A stretch of 64,000 nt of DNA. Source: VXNE01 sp965208745. Lineage in GTDB: Bacteria; Pseudomonadota; Gammaproteobacteria; Pseudomonadales; Azotimanducaceae. Shown here piece after piece: positions 54,026 to 63,588 of this stretch. The position numbers and the translations under genes were made by a program. The stretch is from positions 1,922,001-1,986,000 of the forward strand of contig CBDBPN010000004.1 of the NCBI GenBank assembly GCA_965208745.1. The letters are read 5' to 3'. Each line of letters opens with the position of its first letter. Position 1 is the stretch's first letter. The notes under the pieces were generated by a model that did not search any database, was not told the origin of the DNA, and was given only the letters and a program-made list of their open reading frames with translations.

Positions 54026-54068
54026 CGGGGCCTCGCTCGGTTCAAGCCGGGGTGATCGAACGCGGCAG

Positions 54069-54183
54069 CGTCAACGACGACGGCCTCTCCGCCGCTCGTC
54101 ACGCGTTGCGGTGTGCCTGCCATCGCGGCCTTGATTGCAGGTCGGAATCCGCTCTTCGCATCTTCGAGCGACCACTCACTCAT
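54069..54183 (-). pseudogene. Truncated Phd/YefM-type antitoxin remnant
   Basis: ATG 54183 opens MSEWSLEDAKSGFRPAIKAA and TPQRVTSGGEAVVVDAAAF, close to Phd/YefM antitoxins (the GEPQRVTR..DAVVVV signature). Homology stops after about 38 residues; the frame then runs on for some 285 residues antisense to the Uma2 gene with no antitoxin likeness. No toxin follows. The rest of the 348-bp gap (54026-54373) holds no recognised gene. Confidence 0.6.
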
Positions 54184-54373
54184 CAGCCGTCAACTCCCAA
54201 GTCCGAAAAAAGGCCGGATCGTCTTTGCGCCGGTTCGCGGCTCAACTCAAGAACGGGCTCGGACGGAGACAGTCGTCCGCGCATTGGCACGGGTTCCCCG
54301 CCCCGTGCACACTTGACTCTCGGTCCTTGACGCCAGGAGCGATGGGCACGACGCTCTTCGGCACCGTCCGGGG

Positions 54374-56518
54374 TCAATCCAAGAACGGACTGGGCGCGCC
54401 GAAACTCAGCACGGCCAGCTCCTTTTTCGCCCGAGTTGCCGCGACGTACAGCAGGGAGCGTTCCGCCGTCTCGGCCGCGACGCGCTCGGGACTGCCGGGT
54501 TCCTTGGCTTCGATGGCGGCCTGCAGCGGCACCGCGCCATCGTTAACGCTCGCGATCACCATCCGGTCGAACTCCAGACCCTTGACCCGATGCATAGTCG
54601 CGAGACGGACCGGCTCGCTCGAAGCGTCGGGGGAGTCACGTTCCAGAAGCTCCACCGGTAGACCCGCGTTGTCCAACTCGGCACGGAGAGCATCGCGCTC
54701 GGTCCGGCTACGAGCGACAACACACACGCCGCGTAGGGGTTCCTCGCGTGCACGGATTTCCGTCAGGTAGTCGACCAGCCAGACGGCTTGCTCCTCCCGA
54801 GTCTCGAACGGCACCAAACGCGGCACCGGGCCGTGGGCGACCGAGCGGATACCTCGCTGGTCGTCCGCTCGGCCGTCCAGATCGTCGATCTCGCGGCGGG
54901 CAAGCAGGCGGGCGGCCCAACGGTGGGTTTCCTCGGTAGTGCGGTAGTTCAGGCGGAGTTTCCTGCCCCGGCCGCGTATGTCGATGCGGCACCGGCCGAG
55001 GACGACTCGGTCGCGCGAATAGATGCGTTGGTGCGCGTCGCCGACGATAAACAGATCGTCCTTGCCCCTTGGGACGATGGCTCGAATCAGCCGCCATGCG
55101 GGCGACCCCAAGTCCTGAGCCTCATCCACCACGACGGCGGCATAGTTGGCGCCCGGCCGCTCGTCTTCCAGCAGCGCCGCGGCGGCCCGGTAACAGTCCG
55201 CCAACTCCATGACCTCCATCTCCGCCAGCCGAGCCCGGTATTCCTCGAACACTGGCCAGATCCGGGCGCGTATCCCGCGATTCAAACGGACGCCCCGACC
55301 CGTGCGAGGCACGCGCAGATAGTCGTCTCGCGTCGTTACACCCTGGGCCTGCAGGACCTGTTCCCACTCATCGCTGTAGAAGGCGTCCGAGAACGGCGCG
55401 TCAGACGGCTTTTTCGCCAGTGCATGGGACCAGGCAGTGGGTTCACGACCGAAACTCAGCCGAAAACGCAGGCGCCTGCCCCGCAGGAAGCGCTGCACCC
55501 AACGGTCGAGGTTGGTGACCTCAATCCGCTCCATCTCTTCTGGAGAACAGATGGAGCGCAGACTGTGTTCAATGTCAGCGGCCAGATTGCGGGTAAACGT
55601 CGTGAACAGAACGCGCTGACCCTCTGCCAGTTCCTGGGCGAGCCACCGGGCTCGATGCATAGCCACGACAGTCTTACCCGTTCCGGCACCGCCGAGAACC
55701 CGAACCGGCCCGTTCCAATGCCGCTCGGCCAAGCGACGTTGCGACGGGTGCAGGAACACGCGCCAACGCTCGAGCGGCGCGTTGAACATGGCCTCCAGTT
55801 CGATGTCGTCCTCGATGACCACGAAACGGGAGCGCGAGTCGTCTCGGTCCAAGGCCGCCGCAAAGTCTCCCGGGTCCACCGTGTCCGGAGGCACTTCTCG
55901 GTCCAGCACGATCTCTTCGTAGGTGTCGCCGGCCATGTAGAGGTAGAGCGCTTCGTAGGCCTCCAGCGGGAGTCGGGTTTCGATGTCCTCCAGCCCCGCT
56001 TCCGACTGGATGTCGTGGACTTCGGCGACCATGTCCATTGGCACACCGAGGCGGTGCAGCTCGCGAGGCTTGAGTTGCGCGAAGATGCCGGGGCTCTCCC
56101 CTGCAGGAGGCACGCCACTCGTGCTCCCCGGCTGAGGGCTCTGGACCGGCCCTCCCGGGCTCGGTTCCGCGTCGACTGGCCGAGGCTGGTAGACCTGTAG
56201 AGCGCCCGTCTCGGCACTGATGGTGCAGCGGTGGCGCATGGCCCACTGGTACGCGTCGTCGTGCTTGTCGGCCCACAACAGCATGTGGACGTTGCCCTGG
56301 TCCGGTTTCAGGACGACGGCCCGGTACGCACCGTCGATGCGTAGCGACCGCATGTTGGAATCCTTTGCGTTGGCGATCTTCTCGTAGTTGAGGCCACCTG
56401 CCTTCGAGTCCCGTTCGAACCGGGCGATCATCTTGCGGACACCCCGCTGCTGGGCCGCCGGCAACTTGGCGAACGCGGCAAGGAAGTCCGAGGACATTGC
56501 CATTCGGGGCTTGGTCAC
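54374..56518 (-). CDS. UvrD-like helicase with N-terminal RelE/ParE-like domain
   Basis: A 714-residue superfamily 1 helicase. Residues 1 to about 100 form a RelE/ParE-like domain (AFAKLPAAQQRGVRKMIARF, SLRIDGAYRAVVL, LLWADKHDDAYQWA), as in a known group of UvrD-like proteins. After a linker, helicase motifs follow: Walker A GGAGTGKTVVA (about 280-290), VVDEAQDLG (about 466), GDAHQRIYS, LNYRTTEETH, and motif V HRVKGLEFDRM (about 640). It starts with GTG that overlaps the giant helicase stop (GTGA), so both are made together. Likely partner in defence or DNA processing. Confidence 0.88.
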   Translation of the reverse strand: MTKPRMAMSSDFLAAFAKLPAAQQRGVRKMIARFERDSKAGGLNYEKIANAKDSNMRSLRIDGAYRAVVLKPDQGNVHMLLWADKHDDAYQWAMRHRCTISAETGALQVYQPRPVDAEPSPGGPVQSPQPGSTSGVPPAGESPGIFAQLKPRELHRLGVPMDMVAEVHDIQSEAGLEDIETRLPLEAYEALYLYMAGDTYEEIVLDREVPPDTVDPGDFAAALDRDDSRSRFVVIEDDIELEAMFNAPLERWRVFLHPSQRRLAERHWNGPVRVLGGAGTGKTVVAMHRARWLAQELAEGQRVLFTTFTRNLAADIEHSLRSICSPEEMERIEVTNLDRWVQRFLRGRRLRFRLSFGREPTAWSHALAKKPSDAPFSDAFYSDEWEQVLQAQGVTTRDDYLRVPRTGRGVRLNRGIRARIWPVFEEYRARLAEMEVMELADCYRAAAALLEDERPGANYAAVVVDEAQDLGSPAWRLIRAIVPRGKDDLFIVGDAHQRIYSRDRVVLGRCRIDIRGRGRKLRLNYRTTEETHRWAARLLARREIDDLDGRADDQRGIRSVAHGPVPRLVPFETREEQAVWLVDYLTEIRAREEPLRGVCVVARSRTERDALRAELDNAGLPVELLERDSPDASSEPVRLATMHRVKGLEFDRMVIASVNDGAVPLQAAIEAKEPGSPERVAAETAERSLLYVAATRAKKELAVLSFGAPSPFLD

Positions 56519-59500
56519 GACTCCACTTCCATAGATGGCGACGCACGGGCCCTGTCGTCGCGCGAGCCGAGGCTCAGAACCCGCTCCAGTTCGGTAGCCA
56601 GACCCGGTGCATCCGCAGGGAATGCTCGCCAACCGGCCACCACGAAAATCCGCTCCTCCTGCCCGGACGCCAGCACGGCCACCCGCGGCCCTTCCCATGC
56701 CAACTCTGCTTCCCCCGACACCCGCCCCGACGCATCTAGGTACTCGTAGCCTACCTCCGGTGGCGGAATGCCGTGATCCGCGAGCGCCCGCATGACGGCA
56801 TGGAGTTCGCGCCCAACCAGGGCGATGGCTGTCTCCCATCCGTCCCCGATCGGTCTGGGCGTTGCCGATTCCGGCGGCGCAAACTCGGGATACACGTCCC
56901 GCTTCACGCCCAACGACGTGGTCCACCATGCATTGGGCAGGAACTGCAGGAGGTTGTAGAGGCGAAGGACACCGTTCCACTCGCGTCTGTAGGCTAACTC
57001 GTCGGCGGACGCCGCGTCGTCGAGAGACAGGATCACGAGCAGGGAGTTGGGGTCTGCGTTGCGCACGGCCTCCAAGGGCAAACCGAGCATCAGATCCACG
57101 AAGCCTGGCGGCGTTCCGCACCAAGCGCCCCGCCCGCCCAGCGCGGCGGCGTCTTGTGGCAGTTCGCCAAACGCATCCCGCACCTGGCCAGGCAAACGTT
57201 CGGCCGCATCGACGAGCCGGCGGCGCAGCTCCTCGCCCTGCATGGCGGTGGGATCGAACAGTCGCAACAACTCCGTGAAGACCGCGCGCTTCCACTGTTC
57301 CGGTTCCGGAGTCCGTAGGTAACGCACGAGCAGCGTCAACGACGGCGCGGACAACCCAGCTCGCAACGAACCCGTCTCCCACCGGCTGTCAAGCTCACGT
57401 TGTGGTTGCGCCATCCGCCCCTCATCGTCACCAAGCAGGTCTGCGGCGGCATCACTCCCGCCGAGCGCAACTTCAAGGTCGTGCCACGTCAGCGACCACA
57501 CCAGGAAGCCTGCGCGCACCAGCGCCATCCGCTTCGCCGAATCCTCGCCGGTCCGGTCGCGGTGGTATTCGAAGCCGTCCATGAAGACCGCGACCGGCGG
57601 GGCCCCCTCGGACTCCCGCGCCGGCCGAATCAAGAAGTCCGGCCGGCTGGGAACCGCCACGCCGGCCCCCTCGCCCAACTCCGGCTGCGCCTGCATCAGC
57701 CAGGTCTGCCCTGCGACCTTGATTACGAAACCCGGCTTGCCGGCCACGACATCCTGACGCACGCGCACCGGTTGGCCGTCCACTTCCATGCGTTCGAGCG
57801 CCTCGACGAAGCGGGCCTCCAACTCGCTCTCGAGCAAGGGGTTCACCTTCACCGAGCGCAGTCCCGTCACCTCGCGAAGTCGGTCCTCCTGCGCCAGGAT
57901 CTCGTTGACCAGAGCGAGCGCGGTGTCGCGGGATGTACTCGCCATCTCGTGGCTGCGCCGGTAGGCGTAGACGCAACGGTAGCAGCCGTCCTTGGTCGGA
58001 TCCGCGTTGCAGGCACACGCCGTGATGGCGTCCCGAGCGTGGCGGAAGACATCCAGCACGTTGCGGGGGTCATTCATCATCTGCTTCAGGTATCCGGTAC
58101 CGCCGGGCACCGTGTCGTAGAGCATGAGGAACGTAAGGTCCGCCCCCGACTCGGAAGCTGGGAACTTGCAGGTCATCACGCGCAAGTGATCCACGGCGCC
58201 CGAAAACCGCTTGCGTAAGCCCAGTTCCAAAGCTGCGATGAACGAAGCGATGCGTTGCTCCGAATCCATGGTACCGACGGCCGGGATCAGCATGCGCACC
58301 GCCTCGGACTCGAACTCCCGGTAGAGATAGAGGCAGTCCACCAACCCCGGCTCGTCGTCCCGTGCCGCGCAGGCGTTCGTATGCTGCATCTCGCCGTCTG
58401 CGCCTTGTACGCCGCCGCACCGCCGGCACAGGACGAAGCCCTTGCGCGGCATCTTTTCCCCCGCGAAGGTGGTCGCCGATTCCAACTCGTCCAGCCGGCC
58501 GAAGTTCATTTCCCGGAACGTGGCGGATGGCACGTACTCGAAGCCGAACGGCCGGTCCGCACCATCCGACGCGAACGCACGCGACACGGATTCGGGTTCG
58601 AAGTCCGCCAGCAGTTGCCGCGTGTAGAACAGGGGCTCGCGATCGTCCCGTTCGTCCATGATGCGGCTGCGGCTGTCGGGCGTGGCCGCATGCACCAGGC
58701 GCAGACGCAGCATCTCGCGGCTCTGGCCCGCGTCACCCCAGAGCGGGTCGCCGCAACGCGGACAGGCCGCATGCCGGTCGCCGGCATCGATCTGCTCGCA
58801 ATAGGCGCACGACGGACACAACCGCCATCGCTCGATGGGCGAAACCCGGGTGTCGATCCGTTGAATGCGAACCCGGCGCCCCCCTGCATAAAACTCGTTC
58901 TCCGGGGCAAACTCGCCCAAGGCGGCAACTGCGGGCCGGAGATAGTCGTAGACGATGGCTTCGTCGTCGTCCGTGCCCTCCTCCTGTCGCCGGAAAATCA
59001 CCGAGTGCAGGGTGACACCCTGCTGCGGGAACGCGTAGTTGGGCAACAACCCTTCATCGGTCAGGAAGGCGAACGTCTCGCGGTCGTTGATGGTTCTCAA
59101 CAACCGTTGCAGGGCGTTGCGCTCGCGCTGAAGTTCCTTGAAGGTCGTCTCGGTGGCCTCGTCCGATGGACCTCCGCGGAGCGACGCGATGCGGCGCCCG
59201 AGAGCCTCGGCGTCGGCCCGCAGCGAGTTGCGATCCTCGGCCACTTCAGTAAGGCGACTTCGAATCCGCGCCTGCAACGGCGGTTCCCTACCTGCGCCAT
59301 GCAGGAACGCGCTTAGCTGAGCGCGCGAAGCCTCGTCGATGCCGTCCTCGGCGCCTGGCAGCGGCTCGAACGCTACGAAGAACCGCTGCAGGAGGTCGTC
59401 TCCGTTGTCGGAGACGAAATCGAAAAGGGCGAATGGGAATCCCTGAGTGCTCCCCTTCTCCACGTTGTCCAGCACGGAACGAATCGACCGTGGCACGGCG

Positions 59501-62500
59501 TTCTCGTCGACGCCATCGGCCACCCAGCAATCGAAACAGAATGCAGTGAGCTGTCGTTCGAGAACCGCGGGCGCGTTCAGAAACACACCAGGGGGGTCGA
59601 CGCGGCTGCCGAGCATGTCCATCGGTTCGGCGTAGTAGTAGAGGTCGTGTGGTTGGCCGGTCGCCACCGTCAGGGCCATGGCGTTGCCGTCCCGCCTGCC
59701 TGCGCGACCGGTGCGTTGCACGTAGTTCACCGGTGCCGGCGGGACGGAGCACATCACCACGGTGGAGAGAGCACCGATGTCAACACCGAGTTCAAGCGTG
59801 GGCGTCGCCGACAAGAGGTTCGGCTCCCACGGTTCCGTATCAGTCGCGGCGAAGCGCTCCTGCAGCCGGTCTCGCTCCTCGCGCGACACCAGCGCCGTGT
59901 GCTCCGCTGAGACGATGCGGCGGATATCCGCCTCGCGGTAGAGACGTCCCGCCCACGTGGGTGATGCCGGCGCGCTCGCGATGTAGGTGTCCTGAGTGGC
60001 CAGATCGAGACACGGCACGTCCGTCCACAGGTCCGTTTCGTCCGCGGGGATGACCAACGCCCGGCGTGAGTTTCGACAATGCATGACGGCAGTGCCCGTC
60101 GTGACGTGGAACCGCTCCGGCTGAAGAGCCCAGACCTCCCCGTGGCGGGCCGATAGCACTCGCACCAGCCCCGCTTCCACTAGCGCGTTCATTGCGACAC
60201 GGAGGACCTCTGTGGCGTTCCAAGTCGCCCCAAGGACATGAAGCGGTGTCAGCACCTTCTGTGTCCATGTTTGGTACCAGGACTTGCGCCCGGCGCTCAC
60301 CAACGGTTCCACGCCCTCCCGATCACCGCGTTGGCCCGGAAACACCGGTAGGGCGGAGCGACGCCCGAACTCCTGCAACGCGAGGTCCCTGATAGCGAAA
60401 GGGTTGCCTCCCGCGGCGAGATAGCGCTCGTACATCGGACTGTCGACAGCACCGCGATCCTTCATTCGACGCATGATGCCCAGAAGCAGGCTCCGCACAT
60501 GGAGTTCTGCGATTTCTCGCAACTCGCCAAACTCCTCCCGAATCCGCACCAGCGCCTTCTGGCAGGCGTCTCCCAACGCTTGCCGGTCCACTCCTGCTGC
60601 GGCCGTACGCGTGCGCTCCAGCGTTCGACCGATGGCAGAGCCGAACGTCAACTCTGCCATCGTGTCCCAGCGCAAGCGACGGTGCACCAGCGCGAGCAGG
60701 TCAGATCCCGCGGGGAGCGCACCCCGCTCCTTCAGCGTCTCGAAGTCGCGCAGCCACAACCGGTCCGGCGCGATGAACTCGCTGATGAACCGCTCCCTGT
60801 CGAACGCCTTTGGGTTCTCCGACAGATCTCCCCACCAGCCGACCACGCGGTCCGGCAGATCGGCGAGCGCCATGCCATCGTGCTCCGCAATCACCTGGCC
60901 GATGGCCGACCGAACGCCGTTGCGCCAAGTGCGCGCGGCGAAGAACGAACCGCGGTGTGCGGCATCCTGTACGTTGTCGGAAAAGGCGATGACCTTGCGG
61001 TCGTCGTTGTGGCGCGAGGCGAAGGTTTGCGCCAACGCTGTGCTGAGCAGGCTTGACGCTCGAGCCCCCAGAATGATCAGCGCTTCTCGCGCGCCGCAAT
61101 AGGGGCAGTCGCGGCTTAGCTCCGTGGAGGTCTTGCCGCCGCCCACACCGGGTTGGTGTCGTCCAGGCTCACGGCGTCGTCGAACGACGACCATGTTCGG
61201 GCGAAACACACGCGTCAGCCTTCCTTGTCCGCAGCCGGGACATGCCGCCGCGTTCGCCTCAGCCAGATAGCCACACGCTCCGCAGAGGCGGTGTTCCTGC
61301 CCCTTCACGTCCGCCGGCGGGCGTTCACCCGCCGTCAGCGGGAAGAGGTAGAGGACATCTACATCGCGCCGAAAGAACCGGTTGTAGAACACGCGAAGAT
61401 CCTGGCCAACACGGCTCTCCCCGCCATGCTTTACGCATCCCCAACCGGTGACGTGACACTCACGGCACTGTACGAGCGGGAGGTGAACGGCATCGTTGTC
61501 GGGCTTCAGATCGTCGGAATACCGGAGGCTACGCGTGGCCTGCCGGTTGATTCCGCAAGGGTCGCCATGGTGTTCCGGCTGTTCGCTCGCGTCTGCGCTG
61601 GCGGCATGCTCAACTGCGGACTCATCCTTGTCCTCCACCGCGCCTGTCGGTAGCGTGTCTGGTTCCGCTGCACCCTGAACTTCCTCGAACGTATCCCAAA
61701 CACTGCACACCATTCGCCTTAGCTCGCGAACCCAGACGTGCAGTTTCACGTTCAACAGGGGACGCCCCAACGGATCCGGGGCGTCGCCATCGCGTTCCCG
61801 GGCGACCGAGATCAGGGCACAGAGTGCGTTCAGCACGCCCCTCGCCTCACTGCTGCTGGAGACCGGAAGGCTGCGTTGCAGGCGCTCAATCACCTGATCC
61901 AGTGCCACGGGCTTCGTGCCGTCGAGGACCCGAAGCAGGTTCACGAACGTGGCGTGTTCGCGCAGGTTCCGAGCCAACGCCAAGCGCCAGTCGAGCGAGT
62001 CGAAGGGTCCCTCTGGAGACGCCCCGAAAAAAACCTCGTGTTGCGCTCGCACGTAGCCTTCGAGCGAGTCGTACTCCCCCGAGTCCACGGACTTTCCGAG
62101 GTCGGGCCGTGGGGCGAGGTAGGCACTGATGATCGCGTCTCCGAGAAACTCGTCGATACCTTGGCGGGTCTCGACCACCACGGCATCCGCGGAGAACCGC
62201 TGGCGAAAGATCGCGGAGACGTAGCGCAGGATGGACTCCCGGTCCTCCGCGCCACCGATGGTCGCGGATGTGCCAACGCAGATCAGTTCGTCGTCGGCCC
62301 GCAACCGCACGCGCAGCCGGCGGATGAGGCAAGCGAGGTCTGTGCCTTGGGCGCCGTCAAACGTGTGCAGTTCGTCCACGACGAGGTAACGCAACGTACC
62401 GCGTGCGTTGTGCCGCCAGAGCGGGAAGTCGATGGGCCGCGTCAGCAGCAGGTCCAGCATCTTGTAGTTTGTGAGCAGGATATCCGGCGGGCTCTTGCGT

Positions 62501-63051
62501 AACGCCTCCCGGTTCTCGATCAAGTGATCCGCAGCCATGCGCTCACGTGGCGACGCTCCCGTCTCTCCGACGTAGAGCCCGGCCGTCACCTTTCCCTGGA
62601 GCGATGGCGTGGTGTTCACGATCCGAGCGATCCGTCGCGCTTGGTCCGAAGCCAGCGCGTTCATCGGATAGATCAGGATGGCTTTGACGCCGGGATTGCC
62701 AGTGTGCGCACGGCAATGGTCGAGTATCGGGTAGAGGAAACACTCCGTCTTGCCGGACCCGGTGCCGGTCGCCACGACAGTGGACTGCCCCGCGCGAAGC
62801 CGATCGAAGGCGGTACGCTGGTGACGATAGGGCGTGAAGCCAAGGGGCGTTTCGGGGAACGGCTCCCCGCCTTTCGGGGCGAGTTCGAAGGGGAGGTCTA
62901 GGGAGAGGTACGGCCCCTTGACGAGGTTGTCACCGCGCGAGAGGAAGTCGTCCATCACGGTGGACAGGGACGGGTTCGACGGGCCGAATGCCGTGGAGAG
63001 GAAGTCGCGGAGAGCGTCGGTGACCTCCGCAGAGAGGGTGGACGGGATCAT
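56515..63051 (-). CDS. Giant DExH helicase with zinc clusters, DUF1998-like and nuclease-like C-terminus (DruE-like)
   Basis: A 2,178-residue protein. Helicase core: YRHQRTAF (75-82), Walker A ATGTGSGKTE (94-103), VVDELHTFD (224-232), SATIGG (262-267), and about residue 1,110 NYVQRTGRAGRRDG. Between and after the helicase lobes are Cys clusters (CRECH, CGACGYL..CPGCG, CPYCG, CPSCAYC..CPRCGDP). Around 1,680 comes ACACNADPTKDGCYRCVYAYR, a DUF1998/MrfA-type metal site, then near 1,800-1,840 PDFLIRP and AVFMDGFEYHRDR, a restriction-nuclease-like core. Size and order recall DruE of the Druantia anti-phage system. Coupled to the UvrD-like gene by 4-bp overlap; ASCH gene 55 bp upstream. Intact. Confidence 0.87.
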   Translation of the reverse strand: MIPSTLSAEVTDALRDFLSTAFGPSNPSLSTVMDDFLSRGDNLVKGPYLSLDLPFELAPKGGEPFPETPLGFTPYRHQRTAFDRLRAGQSTVVATGTGSGKTECFLYPILDHCRAHTGNPGVKAILIYPMNALASDQARRIARIVNTTPSLQGKVTAGLYVGETGASPRERMAADHLIENREALRKSPPDILLTNYKMLDLLLTRPIDFPLWRHNARGTLRYLVVDELHTFDGAQGTDLACLIRRLRVRLRADDELICVGTSATIGGAEDRESILRYVSAIFRQRFSADAVVVETRQGIDEFLGDAIISAYLAPRPDLGKSVDSGEYDSLEGYVRAQHEVFFGASPEGPFDSLDWRLALARNLREHATFVNLLRVLDGTKPVALDQVIERLQRSLPVSSSSEARGVLNALCALISVARERDGDAPDPLGRPLLNVKLHVWVRELRRMVCSVWDTFEEVQGAAEPDTLPTGAVEDKDESAVEHAASADASEQPEHHGDPCGINRQATRSLRYSDDLKPDNDAVHLPLVQCRECHVTGWGCVKHGGESRVGQDLRVFYNRFFRRDVDVLYLFPLTAGERPPADVKGQEHRLCGACGYLAEANAAACPGCGQGRLTRVFRPNMVVVRRRREPGRHQPGVGGGKTSTELSRDCPYCGAREALIILGARASSLLSTALAQTFASRHNDDRKVIAFSDNVQDAAHRGSFFAARTWRNGVRSAIGQVIAEHDGMALADLPDRVVGWWGDLSENPKAFDRERFISEFIAPDRLWLRDFETLKERGALPAGSDLLALVHRRLRWDTMAELTFGSAIGRTLERTRTAAAGVDRQALGDACQKALVRIREEFGELREIAELHVRSLLLGIMRRMKDRGAVDSPMYERYLAAGGNPFAIRDLALQEFGRRSALPVFPGQRGDREGVEPLVSAGRKSWYQTWTQKVLTPLHVLGATWNATEVLRVAMNALVEAGLVRVLSARHGEVWALQPERFHVTTGTAVMHCRNSRRALVIPADETDLWTDVPCLDLATQDTYIASAPASPTWAGRLYREADIRRIVSAEHTALVSREERDRLQERFAATDTEPWEPNLLSATPTLELGVDIGALSTVVMCSVPPAPVNYVQRTGRAGRRDGNAMALTVATGQPHDLYYYAEPMDMLGSRVDPPGVFLNAPAVLERQLTAFCFDCWVADGVDENAVPRSIRSVLDNVEKGSTQGFPFALFDFVSDNGDDLLQRFFVAFEPLPGAEDGIDEASRAQLSAFLHGAGREPPLQARIRSRLTEVAEDRNSLRADAEALGRRIASLRGGPSDEATETTFKELQRERNALQRLLRTINDRETFAFLTDEGLLPNYAFPQQGVTLHSVIFRRQEEGTDDDEAIVYDYLRPAVAALGEFAPENEFYAGGRRVRIQRIDTRVSPIERWRLCPSCAYCEQIDAGDRHAACPRCGDPLWGDAGQSREMLRLRLVHAATPDSRSRIMDERDDREPLFYTRQLLADFEPESVSRAFASDGADRPFGFEYVPSATFREMNFGRLDELESATTFAGEKMPRKGFVLCRRCGGVQGADGEMQHTNACAARDDEPGLVDCLYLYREFESEAVRMLIPAVGTMDSEQRIASFIAALELGLRKRFSGAVDHLRVMTCKFPASESGADLTFLMLYDTVPGGTGYLKQMMNDPRNVLDVFRHARDAITACACNADPTKDGCYRCVYAYRRSHEMASTSRDTALALVNEILAQEDRLREVTGLRSVKVNPLLESELEARFVEALERMEVDGQPVRVRQDVVAGKPGFVIKVAGQTWLMQAQPELGEGAGVAVPSRPDFLIRPARESEGAPPVAVFMDGFEYHRDRTGEDSAKRMALVRAGFLVWSLTWHDLEVALGGSDAAADLLGDDEGRMAQPQRELDSRWETGSLRAGLSAPSLTLLVRYLRTPEPEQWKRAVFTELLRLFDPTAMQGEELRRRLVDAAERLPGQVRDAFGELPQDAAALGGRGAWCGTPPGFVDLMLGLPLEAVRNADPNSLLVILSLDDAASADELAYRREWNGVLRLYNLLQFLPNAWWTTSLGVKRDVYPEFAPPESATPRPIGDGWETAIALVGRELHAVMRALADHGIPPPEVGYEYLDASGRVSGEAELAWEGPRVAVLASGQEERIFVVAGWRAFPADAPGLATELERVLSLGSRDDRARASPSMEVES

Positions 63052-63106
63052 CGTTCAGGCGAGGGTCCGGCTTCGGCAGGCTTCTAGTTTACGACGGCCA
63101 CGATAG

Positions 63107-63586
63107 CTACCCTATGCCTATGCTCGCGGCACCTGTTGCCGTGACGACCTGGCGACCAGCTCGACGACTCCTCATACGAAAGCTCGCTTGCTCTTCCGGC
63201 TTTAGGTAGCGCCACGATTGGGGCACCACAAAGGCGCCGAACGAACTTCTCAACGACCTTAAATCAAAAGGACTCTCGTATTCCCAAACGTCTGCTATCT
63301 TCAGTGCGTAAGCTATCTCCCGCCCCTTGTAGTAGGCATCAAAGTCCTCTCTTTTTACGCCCGCGAGGTTCGAAACCTCCTTCCAGATATCCGCCGGAGT
63401 GCCCGTCCAGACATGCTCCACGCGGAAGCCCCCGCGAACCTCTTGCACTGGACTAGTGACGTAAATGAAGACGTCTCGATTCTCAGCATACCTAGTAAAT
63501 CGACGTCGCAACTCCGCATGTTTAAGCCCTTCAAAGACCAGATCGGCATATGGTGGTCGTAACGACAGAAGCAAGGGTCTGCTCAT
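63107..63586 (-). CDS. ASCH/PUA-like domain protein
   Basis: A 159-residue protein starting MSRPLLLSLRPPYADLVFEG, then KHAELRRRF, typical of the ASCH fold (beta-barrel related to PUA) thought to bind RNA or modified nucleotides. The middle has VFIYVTSPVQEVRGGF and ALKIADVWEYE; the basic tail (RMRSRRAGRQ) may contact nucleic acid. It sits 2 bp after the gene at the window edge and 55 bp before the giant helicase, all on one strand. Base composition here is visibly less GC-rich than the genome. Confidence 0.8.
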   Translation of the reverse strand: MSRPLLLSLRPPYADLVFEGLKHAELRRRFTRYAENRDVFIYVTSPVQEVRGGFRVEHVWTGTPADIWKEVSNLAGVKREDFDAYYKGREIAYALKIADVWEYESPFDLRSLRSSFGAFVVPQSWRYLKPEEQASFRMRSRRAGRQVVTATGAASIGIG

Positions 63587-63588
63587 GG

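Noticed and set aside
53206..54068. Continuation of the Phd-like frame beyond 38 residues
   Set aside because: It is antisense to the Uma2 gene and shows no antitoxin or other domain features.
54230..54265. Short similarity between CAACTCAAGAACGGGCTCGG and the end of the UvrD-like gene (about 54376-54395)
   Set aside because: Only about 16 of 20 bases agree and similarity stops at once; may be chance, unlike the clear 3'-end copy at 21308.
54374..57382. UvrD-like open frame extended upstream to 57382
   Set aside because: The part before 56518 is a shadow of the giant helicase gene; the GTGA overlap marks the real start.
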